From: Antedon mediterranea
Taxonomy: Eukaryota; Echinodermata; Crinoidea; Comatulida; Antedonidae
Direction of reading: 5' to 3'
Assembly (NCBI RefSeq): GCF_964355755.1
Contig: NC_092674.1
Span: 9,677,001-9,741,000 of the forward strand
DNA length: 64,000 bases
The position numbers and the translations under genes were made by a program. How positions within the stretch are numbered: position 1 is the stretch's first letter; each line of letters opens with the position of its first letter. The notes beneath the pieces were generated by a model. That model saw nothing but the letters and a program-made list of their open reading frames with translations. It was not told the DNA's origin and searched no databases. This document shows positions 34,179 through 46,482 of the stretch, piece by piece.

Positions 34179-37100
34179 TCACCTTTTTAATACAGAAATA
34201 AAAGCTTCTTTTGGAACGTCTATATTGCCAAGTTTTCTCATTCTTTTCTTGCCTTCAGCTTGCCTCTTTAATAGCTTCATCTTTCTTGAGATGTCACCGC
34301 CATACTATGGATACAAACGAGAGAACAAAACTGTTAAATAATAATAATAGTCAATGGTTCAGTACCAATGCTGCTTCTTTGGGCTCAATCTAACCATAGC
34401 CATAGTAGACACTACACTCATACAAGTATCGTGCATCTGGTGTGAGCATCATGCTTTTCGACCCACTTTCAAGCTCTCGCGCCACATGCCTATAACCTCG
34501 CGCTTTTCACAAATCTCTATCTTTATTTTATTTAACAAACATTTCTTACTAAAAACTTCAAAATTCTGTAGTTTATCATACTGTACCTCGAATCGCCAAT
34601 CCATGGCCACAACAAGCAAAGCAATTATAATGTATCAGGGTCATTTTGCCATGCCAAGACATTTCAATGCAGTTGGCCGGGACGTTTCGGTCCACTTACG
34701 GAGGAAGGGATGATGCTGTATCATAGCAATTGCCAATGACACAATGAAAGTACGGCTAAAATGATGAAATATACCTCCATTTTCTACATAGTTATTCCTT
34801 AATGTTATTATAATTGTCAAAGTGTTACTGCTATGTGCAATCCTATGATAATTGGATTTTCTAATGAACTAAAAGATAAGATCACAAAAGCACACCATAG
34901 CACTAAAATATAGGTTTGCATTGGAAGCTGTGTTTGTTCAATAAGTCACAATCTTCGAGGAGAATGAATCTGTCCCTGTTATTTCAACAATACATTCTAA
35001 AATATAATGAAACCTGTAATATACTACTTACACATTTAGCAAGGACGTTTTTTTTCAAGGGCCTTACGGTTTCCCTCGCTAAAACTTTGCTGCCGACTGT
35101 TGCTTGTATAGCGACCTCATACAGTTGTCGTGGTATCGTATCATACAATCTTGTACATATATGCTTGCCAACTTCACGTGCCTTATCGCGGTGTACCACC
35201 GTACTCAACTCTTCCACAACTTTTCCATTTAACAATATATTAAGTTTTACAAGATCTGCTGGTTCAAAGCCGTTATCCTCATAATCAAAACTAAGGCACA
35301 AAAAAAAAATTAATAATCTATAAAATCTTTATGAATTCATTTATTATTAATATTGTCCAAATTTGAAATAGATTAAACTGAAAAAAAAACCTACTACAAC
35401 CATTGTAATGGTTAAGCAATCTAAGGTCGAGGTTCAAACACAGCAGATTTTTAATGGAACTTGGAACAAAATGGAGGCTTATCGACCAACTTTGAAGAAA
35501 CTGAACAGAACTAAAAAAATTCAGTGTGTTTGTGTGAGCGTTTATCTCATGGTACTGATTGTAAAACTAATTCTGGTTATGCATTGTAATATATATGTTA
35601 TGCAGCGTCTTTCCCAAGTTGAAAGAAGAACCAGTGTACGTGAGCACTTATGAGTTTTCAGTTGCAATTTCAGTTCAGGGAAAGTAAAGTATGTTCAACA
35701 AAATGCAACTCAACAGCGCTTATGTCGACATTTGCAACTGTGCATTACTGTTAGTTGAATTAAGTCTCAGCTTGAGATTTGTCTCGACATATGCTCACCT
35801 TTAAAGATGTCTCTAGTCTACCTTACCTTGCATAACCTGATGAGATAGACTTCAGTCTATCAAAGAAGTCAATGATGACTTCATTGAGTGGAAGTCTGTA
35901 CTTCAACAACACCCTCTTCTGATCAATGTATGTATGTTCAACATGCTCACAGCGTTTCTCCTGCAGCAAAAAAAAAATCAGTACACACATTATTTGACTA
36001 GATACAAATACTGTAAGGATATCTTTTTAACTACTCTATTGAATTTTATTGTTTTTATATTTTTACAAAAATGTATGTATAATACATATATATTTGTAAA
36101 AGGTACCATATAAACAGAATGAATAAATGTGGGTGACCCCCACAAAAGAGAAAAAAAGGATAACTTAATAAAATTAACATGTTATAAATGATTATAAATG
36201 ATTAGAGATGATATTGTATCCTTGGTTGTGCAGCGGTGGCGCCAGTTTTCCCCTGACAGGAGAGGGGGATGAGAACGCTTGATTGCCCCTAAGGGGATCC
36301 ATATGCGTGATGGAAAGTAACATTGATTTGTCAGGACATTGTAGCTTAGTGGTTTAGATGCTCGGCTAACAATCCCAGGGTCCTGGGTTTAAGTCCTGTC
36401 AGATGCCAGATTTTTTTTTTCATGACATGACTTGTAAGAAGACATTTTTTGTGTAGTGCATCTTGTATATTTGTTTTACATGTGACAGGTGGTTGGGGTG
36501 CTTAACAACTTCATTTAACTCATACTTACAATGCAAAGGTTAATGACCTTTCCAATGTATTCATCTGGTGTAATAATTGTAGCCATTATCATTGGTTCTA
36601 GGTATCTCTCCACTCTGGCTATATCTGGGAACTAAAAATACATGTAAATAGAGAACAGCACACATTTCGCAAGTATTCTCAAATGTACTTGGTATAAAGG
36701 GCAAAACAAACCAATTACTTAACTCCCTGACGCAAAGCTACTACTACTCTACTACTACAATTACAACCATGTTGGTGCAGTACCTGCTGCTTACTTGGGC
36801 TCGAATTTAAGCACTAGTCATCAGCGCAAACTCGTGGTATGAAAGTATGAACACCAGGCTATTGATCTGGAGGTTGTGGGTTTGAGTCCGTCCCGAGAAT
36901 TACTCGGATTCTCTCAAGTTTATTTTAAATATAATATTGGCAAGGGTTCAAGGCTTACTCGCTCCATGGTTCTGGTGGTAAAACTTGTCTTCTCGGATAA
37001 GGACTATAAACCGTAGGTCCAGTGTACACATCTGGCTCATGTGTACTTTAAAGAACCTAGTACATCTTTCGAGACAAGTAGGGGGTTACTCCGGTGTACT

Positions 37101-40100
37101 AGATCACACACAACAGCCACTGTCACAAAGTCATCATATACACTGGGTCCTCTGGAAAAACTGAAGACTGAAGAGGCTACCCAGTATAAAGAATAAATAA
37201 TAACAATAAATAAAATTTTTATATTTGTACATTTCTTAAATTCCGTATTTATTATGTAATTACCAAAGCTGGGTTGTTGATCGTGATTTCATCTGTGTCT
37301 CCATAGTCTTGTTTGTTCAGTTTTGTTTCCTTCAAGACAGCCTTGTACGGTACACTAGGTGATGTGACGATGACATTAGCATTATACTCTTGCTCCAAGC
37401 GTTGATTGAATACATCCATGTGTAAAAGGCCTAAGAAGCCTAGACGCCATCCTTGACCTAACGCAGGACTAAAAATAACATACAAAACATTAGTTATTTT
37501 GATGAAGTATGGTTAAATGATTAATATAAAAAATTGTAAAATAGTATTTAAAGTCATACTGATGAATGTTCAGTTGAAACAATCAAAATTTACATTCCAT
37601 ACACCAGTTTGCATACTGGCTTGAAATTTTACTTTCTTCACCCACCTCTTTTTCACAGCTCTTCAAGAATTTTGTTTGTGCTTTATAAATTTAAAACTAA
37701 TAACCATACATACAACCAAAGTATACATATTAGAATTAGTAATCTGCAATTTTTCCTGTAATACTAATGGTTTCCCATGAAATAGTGCACAGTATATGTC
37801 AGAAGTTTATATGTCATCTGACCACATGAGGACAGGCATGCTCGGTTACAGTTTCATAATGCAAAAATCATGTATTGCTTCATTCCTGCTATATATTCTG
37901 TTACAACTAATTTATCATTGAGATGGTGAAGCAAACTTAGCCTTACTCACTTGGACTCTTGTGTGAATGCATACCATGGCATTCAATGTGTAAGCAGCAT
38001 TAAGGAATTTTTAAATACAGTTAAATCTTTTGCTAAACACTTACCTACTATCTATGCTAACTGAAACGCTACTGTCATTCAATGTCAGACGATCTATTGC
38101 ACTTCTAAGAGACACATACTCTGATTGGTCAATGGGATACATGCCTGCAAAAACCTACAGAAATTGAAAGAAACATAATTTTCTAGTAATCATAACCAGA
38201 AAGTGAAAGTCACTCCCTGGGGGCCAAATACTGTACCGTACAACCCTACTAGGTTTTTTAGATATGAAAATTTAATTTTTTCATTTAGTTATTTGTTTTT
38301 AATTTCTGTGATGATAAAAAAAATGAATCAAAACAGCTTGTCTCACCTTTTTTTGTTTTATCTTATTTATTTATTTGACCAACAAATAATTATGTTACAA
38401 AATAATGTGATACTTTTATCAAATATTTTTTTAAGTATAAAGCTGTCTACACTATCAAACTAGTTTGACAAAAAGTGTAATGTGTCCAAATATGATAGAG
38501 ATATGATGTCATCAAGTCCATATATGGGAACATCACATTATTTTGTTACATAAAGTTTGATAGTGTAGGCAGAGCTTTATCATGGTTTGATGATAAATGA
38601 CATACCATAGGTTTAGCAGCTTTGAAGCCAGGCATAGGCTCTGTAGGTTGGCCTGGATGGTGGAAGGTGTCACCTATATTGGCTTCTTTGATGTTGTACA
38701 TTCCAGCTATAACATAGCCTACTTGACCAGAATATCTTATTTGATAAAAAGATGGATATAAGTGCCAGGATGTAGAGATAGAAATGTTGCAGTACATTCC
38801 TCCTCCTCTCAAAGTAGGTGTTATTATGTTAAGAGGTCCAGGGCACATGGATGGAAAACTGCTAAGGCAATACTGCAGTATGATGTCTCAAGAGTATAAA
38901 TAAATTCCTTTTACTTTCCCCTTAAATTATGAGTTGATCATGATTTGACTAATCAGGTTAGTAGCTTAGTTCTACTACCAATTGACAAGTAGTTTCAGTA
39001 CTATAGTAGTGTAATAACATAGTGTTCAGTTGGGTCCACCCAAACCTAGGTCTTGGGTCTCTAATTGGAGATAGCAGTTAATGGTAGGAGATAGGCGATC
39101 ATCCAGGGTAGCAGTATAGTGGTCTTTAATTGGAGGGAGTCTTTAATTAGAGGGGTCTTTAATTGGAGCGAGTCTATAATTGGAGGGGGTCTTTAATTGG
39201 AGCGAGTCCTTAATTGGAGGGGTCTTTAATTGGGGCGAGTCCTTAATTGGAGGGGTCTTTAATTGGAGGGGGTCTTTAATTGGAGGGGGTCTTTAATTGG
39301 AGGGGTCCTTAATTGGAGGGGTCTTTAATTGGGGCGAGTCCTTAATTGGAGGGGTCTTTAATTGGAGGGGTCTTTAATTGGGGCGAGTCCTTAAACAGAG
39401 GGGTCGTTTATTGGAGGGGTCTTTAATCGGAGCGAGTCCTTAACTAAGGGGTCTTTAATTGGAGCGAGTCCTTAATTGAAGGGGTCTTTAATTGTAAGGA
39501 GATTAGTAATTTGGTTAGAACAGTAAAGTAGTCCAACAAAAAAAATGACAAAAAGAAAAAAAATCTAACTCAGTTAACGTACAGTTGGCCAGTAGGAACT
39601 CTATCTGGATACATAATGCCAACTTCACTGACATCAAAGGTCTTTCCTGAGAATGCTGAAGTCATTTTATCTCCTTTGCTGATACTGCCATCAATGATGG
39701 CAACGTTCGTTATTGCTCCTCTGTACTGATCATAGGTTGAGTCAAACAAAAATGCTTTGAGTGGTTTTGTTGGTGAACTTACAGGCCTGTGAAATTCAAA
39801 AAGAGGACTAAGGATTTAACACAATTGTCATTTAGGTGCAACAACATCCTGAGTTCAAATCTGTTATAGAGTTAATGGTCGTTAAAGGCCTTTCCGGTTT
39901 TTAAAGGTACTGTAATATTTTCCTTTTCCCAAATAAGTACAGATTCAAGATTCAAGGTTCAAGATTCAAGAAATTTTATTTGTCCATAAAAATGGAAATT
40001 CACTTTGCTTGGTAGATTAAAACAACAATATTGCAACAATTTAAAAACGTGCAGTATAATAACAGATTAAAAATACAAGATAAAAAGTTAAAAATACTGT

Positions 40101-43100
40101 TAAAAATGTAAAACTATTAAAAATTGCATTAACGTCTTACATTAGAATTAAAAATATGAATGCTATTTACAACGAAGGATTTTCTAGTTCTACAAAGATT
40201 TGATCTTGGAGGTCGTAGCCTAATGCCTGATCTATTTAAGTTATAACAGTAATGTAACGGATGAGTGGGGTCTTTCATAATATTGTTTACTTTTTTTAGA
40301 ATACTCTTTTCATAGATAAATGAACAAGGCGTTAGATCAGCTTTAATAATACGTTGTGCAATTTTACGTGGTCTCTCAATATTTTTCTTATCATTTTCAG
40401 TAAAGTTACCATAAAAACATCCAATGCTAAAAGATAAAATACTTTGAATAATACTTTGATAAAATAGAATTAAAATAGTGTTATCAACTCTAATTTGCTT
40501 GAGTTTTCTGAGAAAGTAAAGCCTTTGAGATGCCTTCTTGGAAATCATGAGAGAGTTTGACTCCCATTTTAATTTGTTGTCAATACAGTAAAAATTCATC
40601 CTTTGGGACACTCCTGTACAAGGCACACCAATAATCAGGGGACACTTTCCTGTGAAATAAACTACGGGCAACACCGTATAAGTTTTATCGCCATAGCCAA
40701 CCCTATATCATTTGGACGCATCTTCAGTATTTAATTTGATTGGGTTTTATAAGTTGGTGGTTAACATGCTTTACTTTATGAATCCACAAGTAAAATCTTA
40801 TAGAATTACAATAATGGATTTATTTACCCATGCTTTTATAGATATAGAACCCTATGAAGGGACACCTTTGAGACCCAAAAGTGTCCCTTAATAGGTGTTT
40901 CCTGAATAGGGGTTGATTGTAGTGTTAAAACACATATTTCCTCTCGTTCATGTCATGGGAAAGTTTCCCCTTTATAGGAACGTCTCAAAGGAGAGGTTCT
41001 ACTGTATATTCATCCAGCTGTTCTCTCAGACTTAACACAAGGGTAGGCTACCGAGGACAAAAAAACTTACGGTGGTACTTTAAGAATAATAGACTCAAAT
41101 ACATCTTGAATGCCAACTCCTGTCTTTGCTGATATTCTTAGACACTCTTCTTCCTTCAGATCAAATAGGTTCTCTAGTTGGCTGGCAACTCCATCTGGAT
41201 CTGCATTCTTTAAATCTATCTTTGAATAAAAAAAAAAAAAAATCCAATTAACTGCAGTTTTAGTGTGAATACATTTTTCAAAACCGCAATTTATACTACG
41301 GTCAACCAAGGAAAACTAACAATGGGACACTCCCTTTGTCAAGATCGGAACTCGTAACGGTCCTAATACAGATATTATGTCTGGCTGCGACAAATACCAA
41401 ACTGTACTATGTACATATTCTCTGTGTCGTGTTCTGTTGTTAGACTCCCTTGGGTCAACTATCCTAATACCTAAGACTCTCTGAAAACCAGACTTTCTTT
41501 GAGGTCCAAAAGGTTCTCTTTTACCATCAAAAACACATTCTGAATACATGAATTTCCAGAAGACTGGATAGGAGCAATTCCAAAGGTTTGATATTTTTGG
41601 GTATGCATCCAGGACCCCTTAATAATATGGGTGTCCAGTGAATAGGAGTTTGGCAGTAGTGTTAAAACATATATTTCCCTTGCTCGCATGAACAAGGGAA
41701 AATATGTTAAAAGGAGGACAATCTACTGCCTTCTGTCTTTCTTACCTTATTTAAAACAGGTATAATAGATAATTCAGACTCAAATGCCAAATAGAAGTTA
41801 GCCACAGTTTGTGCCTGAACTCCTTGGTTTGCATCAACCAATAGCAGCACACCTTGACAAGCTGCCAGCGACCTAGATACCTCATAATTAAAATCTACAT
41901 GACCCTGTGAAATATAAACATAACATACTATAAGGCACTAAGTGGCAATATTTCACTGTCATATTATGTAACATAACTACCTTATAATCGTGGCCAGTAG
42001 GCTGGGCATTTGATTAGGCTGGGGACTTGATTAGGCTGGGGACTCGTCTAGGCTGGGCCATGCGACTAGGCTGGGCCACATGACTAGGCTGGGCCACGCG
42101 ACTAGGCTGGGCCACATGACTAGGCTGGCCCATGCGACTACGCTAAATCTTGGTTCTCGCTAGAAAAATCCTGCCGCAACATAACAGAACAACAAAATGT
42201 AAGAAAATACTCTTCTATCAATTTTGCAATGCATCTTATAAAAAGTTAAATCATCACTGTTGCAACGTACACATATGGAGCAGAAAAGGTGGTTATGTCG
42301 TTGGTTCGCACTTGTGACACGAAAGGTTATGTTCTTATGGCACTTTGCCTTGAAATGTTGCATCTACAGTACATCCTTGGCTTGCGTCCTACTACAGGTA
42401 GTAAGAACCAAGCTTAAATGTTAAATACTTACCGGTGTATCTATAAGGTTAAGTAAATATTTGGTTCCCTTGTAAGTATAAAATAATGACGATGTCTGGG
42501 CCTTCACTGTGATACCTCTCTCACGTTCTACTTGAAGTGTATCTAGTACTTGTTGATTGTCACCTTTTTTAGAAATCACACCTTAAAAACATAATCAACA
42601 AAGGTCTTATAATTATTATTCTCACACAGTAGTATAAAAACCTGCAACCAGACAAAGATTCAGAAACAATGTTTTATACCAAGGCACAATCTAACAACAG
42701 GATGCTGAGCTCCAGAGATCAAAGGGTTTATCTGTGGCTGCGACTCGCGAAAATTTTCAATCTTCATTTAGAAAATGTCGTCTGCTAACACTGAGAGAGC
42801 TTGACTTTTTATAATATATCATCATAGACCAAAACAGCTATGGACATGATCAGTCCCACGCCCCTTAAAAGACACCGCGTAGATACTACAGTGCTGTTGG
42901 TATTTGTCACAGCCAGACATAAGATTAAAGGACTGTTACAAGTTCCTATCTTGGCAAGGCAAGCTCAGTGTCCTGTTGTTAGATTGTCTTGGTTATAAGA
43001 GAGGCTCATAGATTTTAAAAGTATCGTATTTAATTGAATAAACACCGTTTCCTCGAATAAACAAACCTTAAATCCCTCTCGAACAATAAATGCCCCGGGA

Positions 43101-44152
43101 ATTTATTTTAATATATACATTTTAATTTGTGGCACAAATTTTTCCTACTGCATGCATCCATACACATTAGGAACCAAAATGACCGGAATTGTACTGAGGT
43201 TTGCTCTTTTCTAGTTTAAATAATATAAAATGAATCAATTAAAATATAATATGACAATGATCCCATAGAATAGCATTTCAAGACCTTATGTTATTTAAAA
43301 TATCATAACTCCAGAATGTGGGGGTCATATCAGAAAAACGTTATACTGAATCGAATATACAACTTCACCTGCTATTTCTAACAGTCTGTCAGCTAGCGTG
43401 CTTTTGCCATGATCGACATGTGCTATGATGCTAAAATTACGAATATTTTCAACTGGAAATTCTCCCATATCCACATAAACTTTCTGCAAATAAAAATGAT
43501 TTGAAGTTTAAACATATATTTTTTTTTTATAAATTTGTAAGGCTACAGTATTAAAATTACTCTCACCTGCTATTATTTATATTCGTCAATGCGAAAACAT
43601 AGGGAAATTGCTAGCGGCATTGTCAACCGTAAGTATATGTGTATTATTTTACATGGTTGATGGGCGTACCTCTAGCTAGGCCTAGGGCCTAGTTCCTTTT
43701 TTTTGGGCCACCCATCCTATTATATACTAGCCTACAGTTGACAGTTATATCAAGAAGTAAGCCAAGCTAGTTACCCTACTAATAGGCCTAGTTTCTTGTA
43801 TTTGTAAGTAGGCTAGGTAGGGCAGCTAGCTATTTCTAGTACGTACTAGGGCCTACCTACAGACTACTGAGTATCATCATCCCGGACCCTGCAAACACAT
43901 TTATTAAAATAAATATTAACAAATTATGTATAACTATATGGAAGTATAAAATAAATAATGGCCTTCTAATTACTGTACCTTTTCTTGTGAATGTAACTTG
44001 CTGCATGTAAAATAATTTCTAGATCTCTGAAAATTCCTAGGCTCAAGATTTATCCCATGACAGCAGTAAAGCCACGGGAAACCAGCATGTTTCCCGTGCG
44101 ACAAATGTTTGGTAAATCGGGCACATGCAAAAATTGCTTTTACTGAGAACAT
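34179..44152 (-). CDS. GUF1: translation factor GUF1, mitochondrial (EF4/LepA)
   Basis: Thirteen exons on the minus strand: 43979-44152, 43369-43483, 42433-42581, 41746-41904, 41071-41219, 39583-39786, 38606-38735, 38045-38154, 37264-37468, 36530-36631, 35827-35960, 35032-35290 and 34179-34304. Phases agree; 2016 nt, 671 aa (human 669). A basic, acid-poor leader ([16 protein letters not shown]...) fits mitochondrial import; in-frame ATGs at 44161 and 44200 are alternatives. GTPase motifs: AHVDHGKST (79-87), the GITVKAQT switch, DTPGH split between exons 3 and 4, and NKID split between exons 4 and 5. Then EF4 domains with [24 protein letters not shown]-like [18 protein letters not shown], and the LepA-type C-terminus DKAREVGKH...[10 protein letters not shown]...GKKRMRKLG. 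Known role: ribosome-dependent GTPase promoting mitochondrial translation under stress. The long introns carry many repeats. Confidence 0.96.
36335..36412 (+). repeat. tRNA-like SINE head
   Basis: In GUF1 intron 10. A-box-like TAGCTTAGTGGTTTAGATG and B-box-like GGGTTTAAGTCC, ending in a T run. It resembles 50660-50740. Probably a SINE fragment. Confidence 0.5.
36780..37200 (+). mobile_element. tRNA-headed SINE, longest copy
   Basis: In GUF1 intron 9. The head contains GAACACCAGGCTATTGATCTGG and the B-box-like GGTTTGAGTCCG. The body carries CTCCATGGTTCTGGTGG, GGACTATAAACCGTAGGTCC, TGTACTTTAAAGAACCTAGT and GGGGGTTACTCCGGTGTACT, and ends in an A-rich AATAATAACAATAAATAAA tail. Other copies: 28630-28915, 57200-57460, and a truncated one at 50155-50280. 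Confidence 0.75.
38439..38579. mobile_element. TA-flanked MITE, 'AGCTCTGTCTACACTATCAAACT' family
   Basis: In GUF1 intron 7, starting 27 bp past the exon 7 donor. Left AAAGCTGTCTACACTATCAA, right TTTGATAGTGTAGGCAGAGCTT; 141 bp. Confidence 0.82.
39121..39495. repeat. 17-bp minisatellite in GUF1 intron 6
   Basis: The unit GGGGTCTTTAATTGGAG, with variants GCGAGTCCTTAATTGGAG, is repeated about 22 times. Two unit types alternate (GGGGTCTTT and GCGAGTCCTT), which suggests duplication of multi-unit blocks. Confidence 0.9.
39940..40600 (-). mobile_element. 3' remnant of a non-LTR retrotransposon in GUF1 intron 5
   Basis: A minus-strand frame (40129 to about 40560) reads [32 protein letters not shown], then [12 protein letters not shown] and [15 protein letters not shown]. 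This is the region just after the reverse transcriptase in LINE ORF2 proteins of many animals. Downstream on the same strand (39940-40130) lie an A/T-rich 3' UTR and a TTGAATCTTGAA-type tandem tail. Only the 3' end is present, as usual for 5'-truncated insertions. Confidence 0.8.
40600..41010. repeat. repeat family with 'TGTCCCCTTAATAGG' boxes
   Basis: In GUF1 intron 5. Motifs such as GGGACACTTTCCTGTGAAATA and GTGTCCCTTAATAGGTGTTTCC recur. Related fragments occur at about 15085-15195, 16315-16450, 19555-19675, 34020-34090, 41590-41720, 49540-49560, 50865-50930 and 51330-51480. The class is unknown. Confidence 0.5.
41307..41452. mobile_element. MITE, 'CAAGGCAATCTAACAACAGG' family, short copy
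   Basis: In GUF1 intron 4. CAAGGAAAACTAACAATGGGACAC at the left pairs with CTGTTGTTAGACTCCCTTG at the right. The interior GTCTGGCTGCGACAAATACC is shared, inverted, with the copies at 42680 and 53432. Confidence 0.7.
42000..42140. repeat. 18-bp minisatellite in GUF1 intron 3
   Basis: GACTAGGCTGGGCCACAT is repeated about seven to eight times, the left units more diverged (GGCTGGGGACTTGATTA). Confidence 0.85.
42144..42416. mobile_element. TA-type MITE with AAGCTTGGTTCTTACT ends
   Basis: In GUF1 intron 3, ending only 16 bp from the exon 3 donor. Left AAATCTTGGTTCTCGCTAG, right GTAGTAAGAACCAAGCTTA, an inverted pair with mismatches. The termini recall the family at 18570 and 18854. Confidence 0.65.
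42680..42991. mobile_element. MITE, 'CAAGGCAATCTAACAACAGG' family
   Basis: In GUF1 intron 2. Left CAAGGCACAATCTAACAACAG, right CTGTTGTTAGATTGTCTTG. Long arms (GATGCTGAGCTCCAGAGATC; AGTTCCTATCTTGGCAAGGC) are shared with 53432-53631. Confidence 0.8.
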
Positions 44153-45398
44153 TTCTACCATCACACCTTTTGTAAGGGTAAATATATTGTCATATTTCAA
44201 TAAAATAACTTGCAGTTACGACACTGGTACATAAATATATGTTAATAATGACGATTTTATGTGTTGTTTTCATCGCTAGGCCTACATGTATCCCCACATG
44301 TATTTTTTCGATATACAGAGTACCAAAGAATATCACAAGAATGAGTATTCCACGATTTTTGCATGAGAAATTTGTAACAGAGAGCTCCAGTGAGTGATGC
44401 CCGCCCTCATAAGGGCGGATGTATACATACTAAATAAGACTTGATTTAATCAGGGAAGAGTTAAATTTAACTCTTCCCTGATTTAATAGACATGATACAT
44501 GTCGCATTAAATAGAATTATGATGATAGTTTTTGCAATTGTAAACTATTTTATAATACATATTTATTAACAAACTAGTGTTTATTCACTTTTACAGACAA
44601 TTATTTACTAACATGCTGAGTTAGTTCACAAAAAAGGCCCGGAACACAGCAACATCAAAAATCAACGAATATTACTCAGCCCGGCCTATTCTTTACCATT
44701 GCCGTGTACTACTCTACGCCCGGTAAATTAAGTATTGTTTTTATGATATAAATTAGTATAAAATACATGTTATTAATAGGACAAAATGTTAAATATCATT
44801 AACATTTATTTGTTTTACCAGAAACAAGTTAAATATAGGAATATTATTAAACAATCCTTCGTGAAAACGCGTAAACACCAACACGCCCGGTCACGCTATC
44901 GTAGCGCCCGGTTGATAAAGCAAACTGTTTATACGGCAGTTTTTACTAAATAAATTGCATAAAACGAACAATTAAATATCCAAATAGTATTTAACATGAT
45001 GTTGGCATGTAGTTGATAACATTTTTTATCATGAAAATACTACCGGTGGTCTAGCCTTTGATTATTGAAACCATGGAGGTATAAAATAAAATACCTCCAT
45101 GTTGAAACCGTCACAAAAAGTTGTATACATCCCAGATACATCCACACTTATGGCGGCGCCCTACCACATGGACAATATTACTGTTACAGGGAAAATCGCG
45201 GATTACTCATTCTTGTGATATATATTCTTTGACAGTACACAACAAAAACCAAAATATAAAACTTGTTCTCAACGTTGGTGGTAGCAGACATAGTTATAAG
45301 GAACGATTTATTGCCGGCCGAAAAAAAATATTAAACACCGTGACGACACGAGAAGCACAGTAAAATTTGTCTCATTTTATTAACTTATATTTAGCAAA
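44153..45398. promoter_or_regulatory. divergent GUF1/VMA21 intergenic region
   Basis: Both genes start outward from this 1.25-kb segment. It holds a perfect 36-bp palindrome at 44448-44483 (arm AATCAGGGAAGAGTTAAA), a CGCCCTCATAAGGGCG hairpin at about 44402-44417, and an 11-bp inverted repeat at 45072-45101 whose loop includes TATAAAATA. The last sits about 300 bp before the VMA21 start and could include a TATA box. No coding sequence was recognised; the frame at 45121-45363 has no family resemblance. Confidence 0.5.
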
Positions 45399-46482
45399 AT
45401 GAATGTGGATCGGCGAACCTTTCAAACGTAAGGATATTTTCATTCAATTTTATAAACTTCACGTAGGCCAATATTAAATAAAGACATCGTATAGGCCTAG
45501 GTAGGACTAATCCGCTAGGTAGGCAGACCAGAGCTACCTAATTAAGCTAGGCTAGGCCTAGACTACTAAGTTTAGTAGGAGCTAGGCCTAGGCTAGAGGC
45601 CTACCGGGCCCTGGTACTAGCTAGGTAGTAGGCCTGCTAGGCCAGGGCCCTACTACTCTATTGCCTAGCTACAGTGTAGGGCCTAGCTAAATAGGGCTAG
45701 GACCGTTTACAAACAATGCTTCTGGTAGGCTAGGTAGGTTTTTTAAAATACAGTTTGCGAATTGCACTTTTATTAGAGCCTAACGAGTTGTACGAGTAAC
45801 AAACAGTAATAACAATCCAATGAGCTAGCTGCAAAATGTTCACATTATCACATGCATTCATTGTTTTGGTATCACTAGGCCTACTTGTATGTGCTATTAC
45901 TATAAACTATAAGGACAATTGTATAACTATGTTATTGTTAATTAAATTTCTATTTTACAGGGGTGTTTCAACTCTATCAAGTGTGGGTAAAACATTGTTG
46001 ATATTCACTGTATTGATGATTACTTTACCTGTATCTATGTATTTTATTACCAAGAGTATGATATTCGAAGGTAACTATATTCAAACTGTAGATTAGAATT
46101 TAGATGCGATAAAGAACATTGAATACCAAAGTTATCATGACTTACAATTTTAATTGCAACTTGGCCCCAATTCTAAATGATTCACTTGATATCAGCAACG
46201 AAATCGGTCACACGCTTAATGATCTACCTAAGCCCTAGGTAAAATCTACATAATAATAATAATAATAATAATAATAAATTACAAGGTATTATTTAACTTT
46301 CAACAATTTTGATATTTACATATTTTATATTCCCTTTTTTTTCAGGTATGTTTTTAATGAACAGTAGAAATAGCAGTTTTTATGGAGCCATTGTTGCAGT
46401 AATTATAGTGCATGTTATTCTAGCTTGTTTTATTTACATTTCATATTTTGAATCGAGTCAGGAAACTGAAAAAGAAGACTAA
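45399..46482 (+). CDS. VMA21: vacuolar ATPase assembly integral membrane protein VMA21
   Basis: Three exons, 45399-45427, 45961-46070 and 46346-46482, phases matching, 276 nt, 91 aa (human 101 aa). The protein has a short cytosolic N-terminus (MNVDRRTFQT), first membrane segment KTLLIFTVLMITLPVSMYF (about 20-38), the family motif FITKSMIFEG, a short lumenal loop with NSRNSSFYGA, second membrane segment AIVAVIIVHVILACFIYIS, and a charged tail ending EKED. Known role: ER chaperone for assembly of the V0 sector of the V-ATPase; the yeast protein uses a C-terminal KKED for ER retrieval. Here the tail keeps only the lysine at position -3. Intron 1 holds a tract rich in TAGGCCTA. It is divergent from GUF1 and convergent with AMDHD2. 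Confidence 0.95.
45480..45730. repeat. GGCCTA-rich tract in VMA21 intron 1
   Basis: Dense run of overlapping TAGGCCTA, CTAGGCTAGG and AGCTAGG motifs, all self-complementary or nearly so. Similar tracts lie at 23990-24070, 24735-24890, 43670-43870 and 54630-55230. Confidence 0.7.

Noticed and set aside
40129-40674. 181-aa frame as a host gene
   Set aside because: The residues match the C-terminal part of LINE ORF2 proteins, it is antisense-neutral within a GUF1 intron and is followed by a LINE-like 3' tail.
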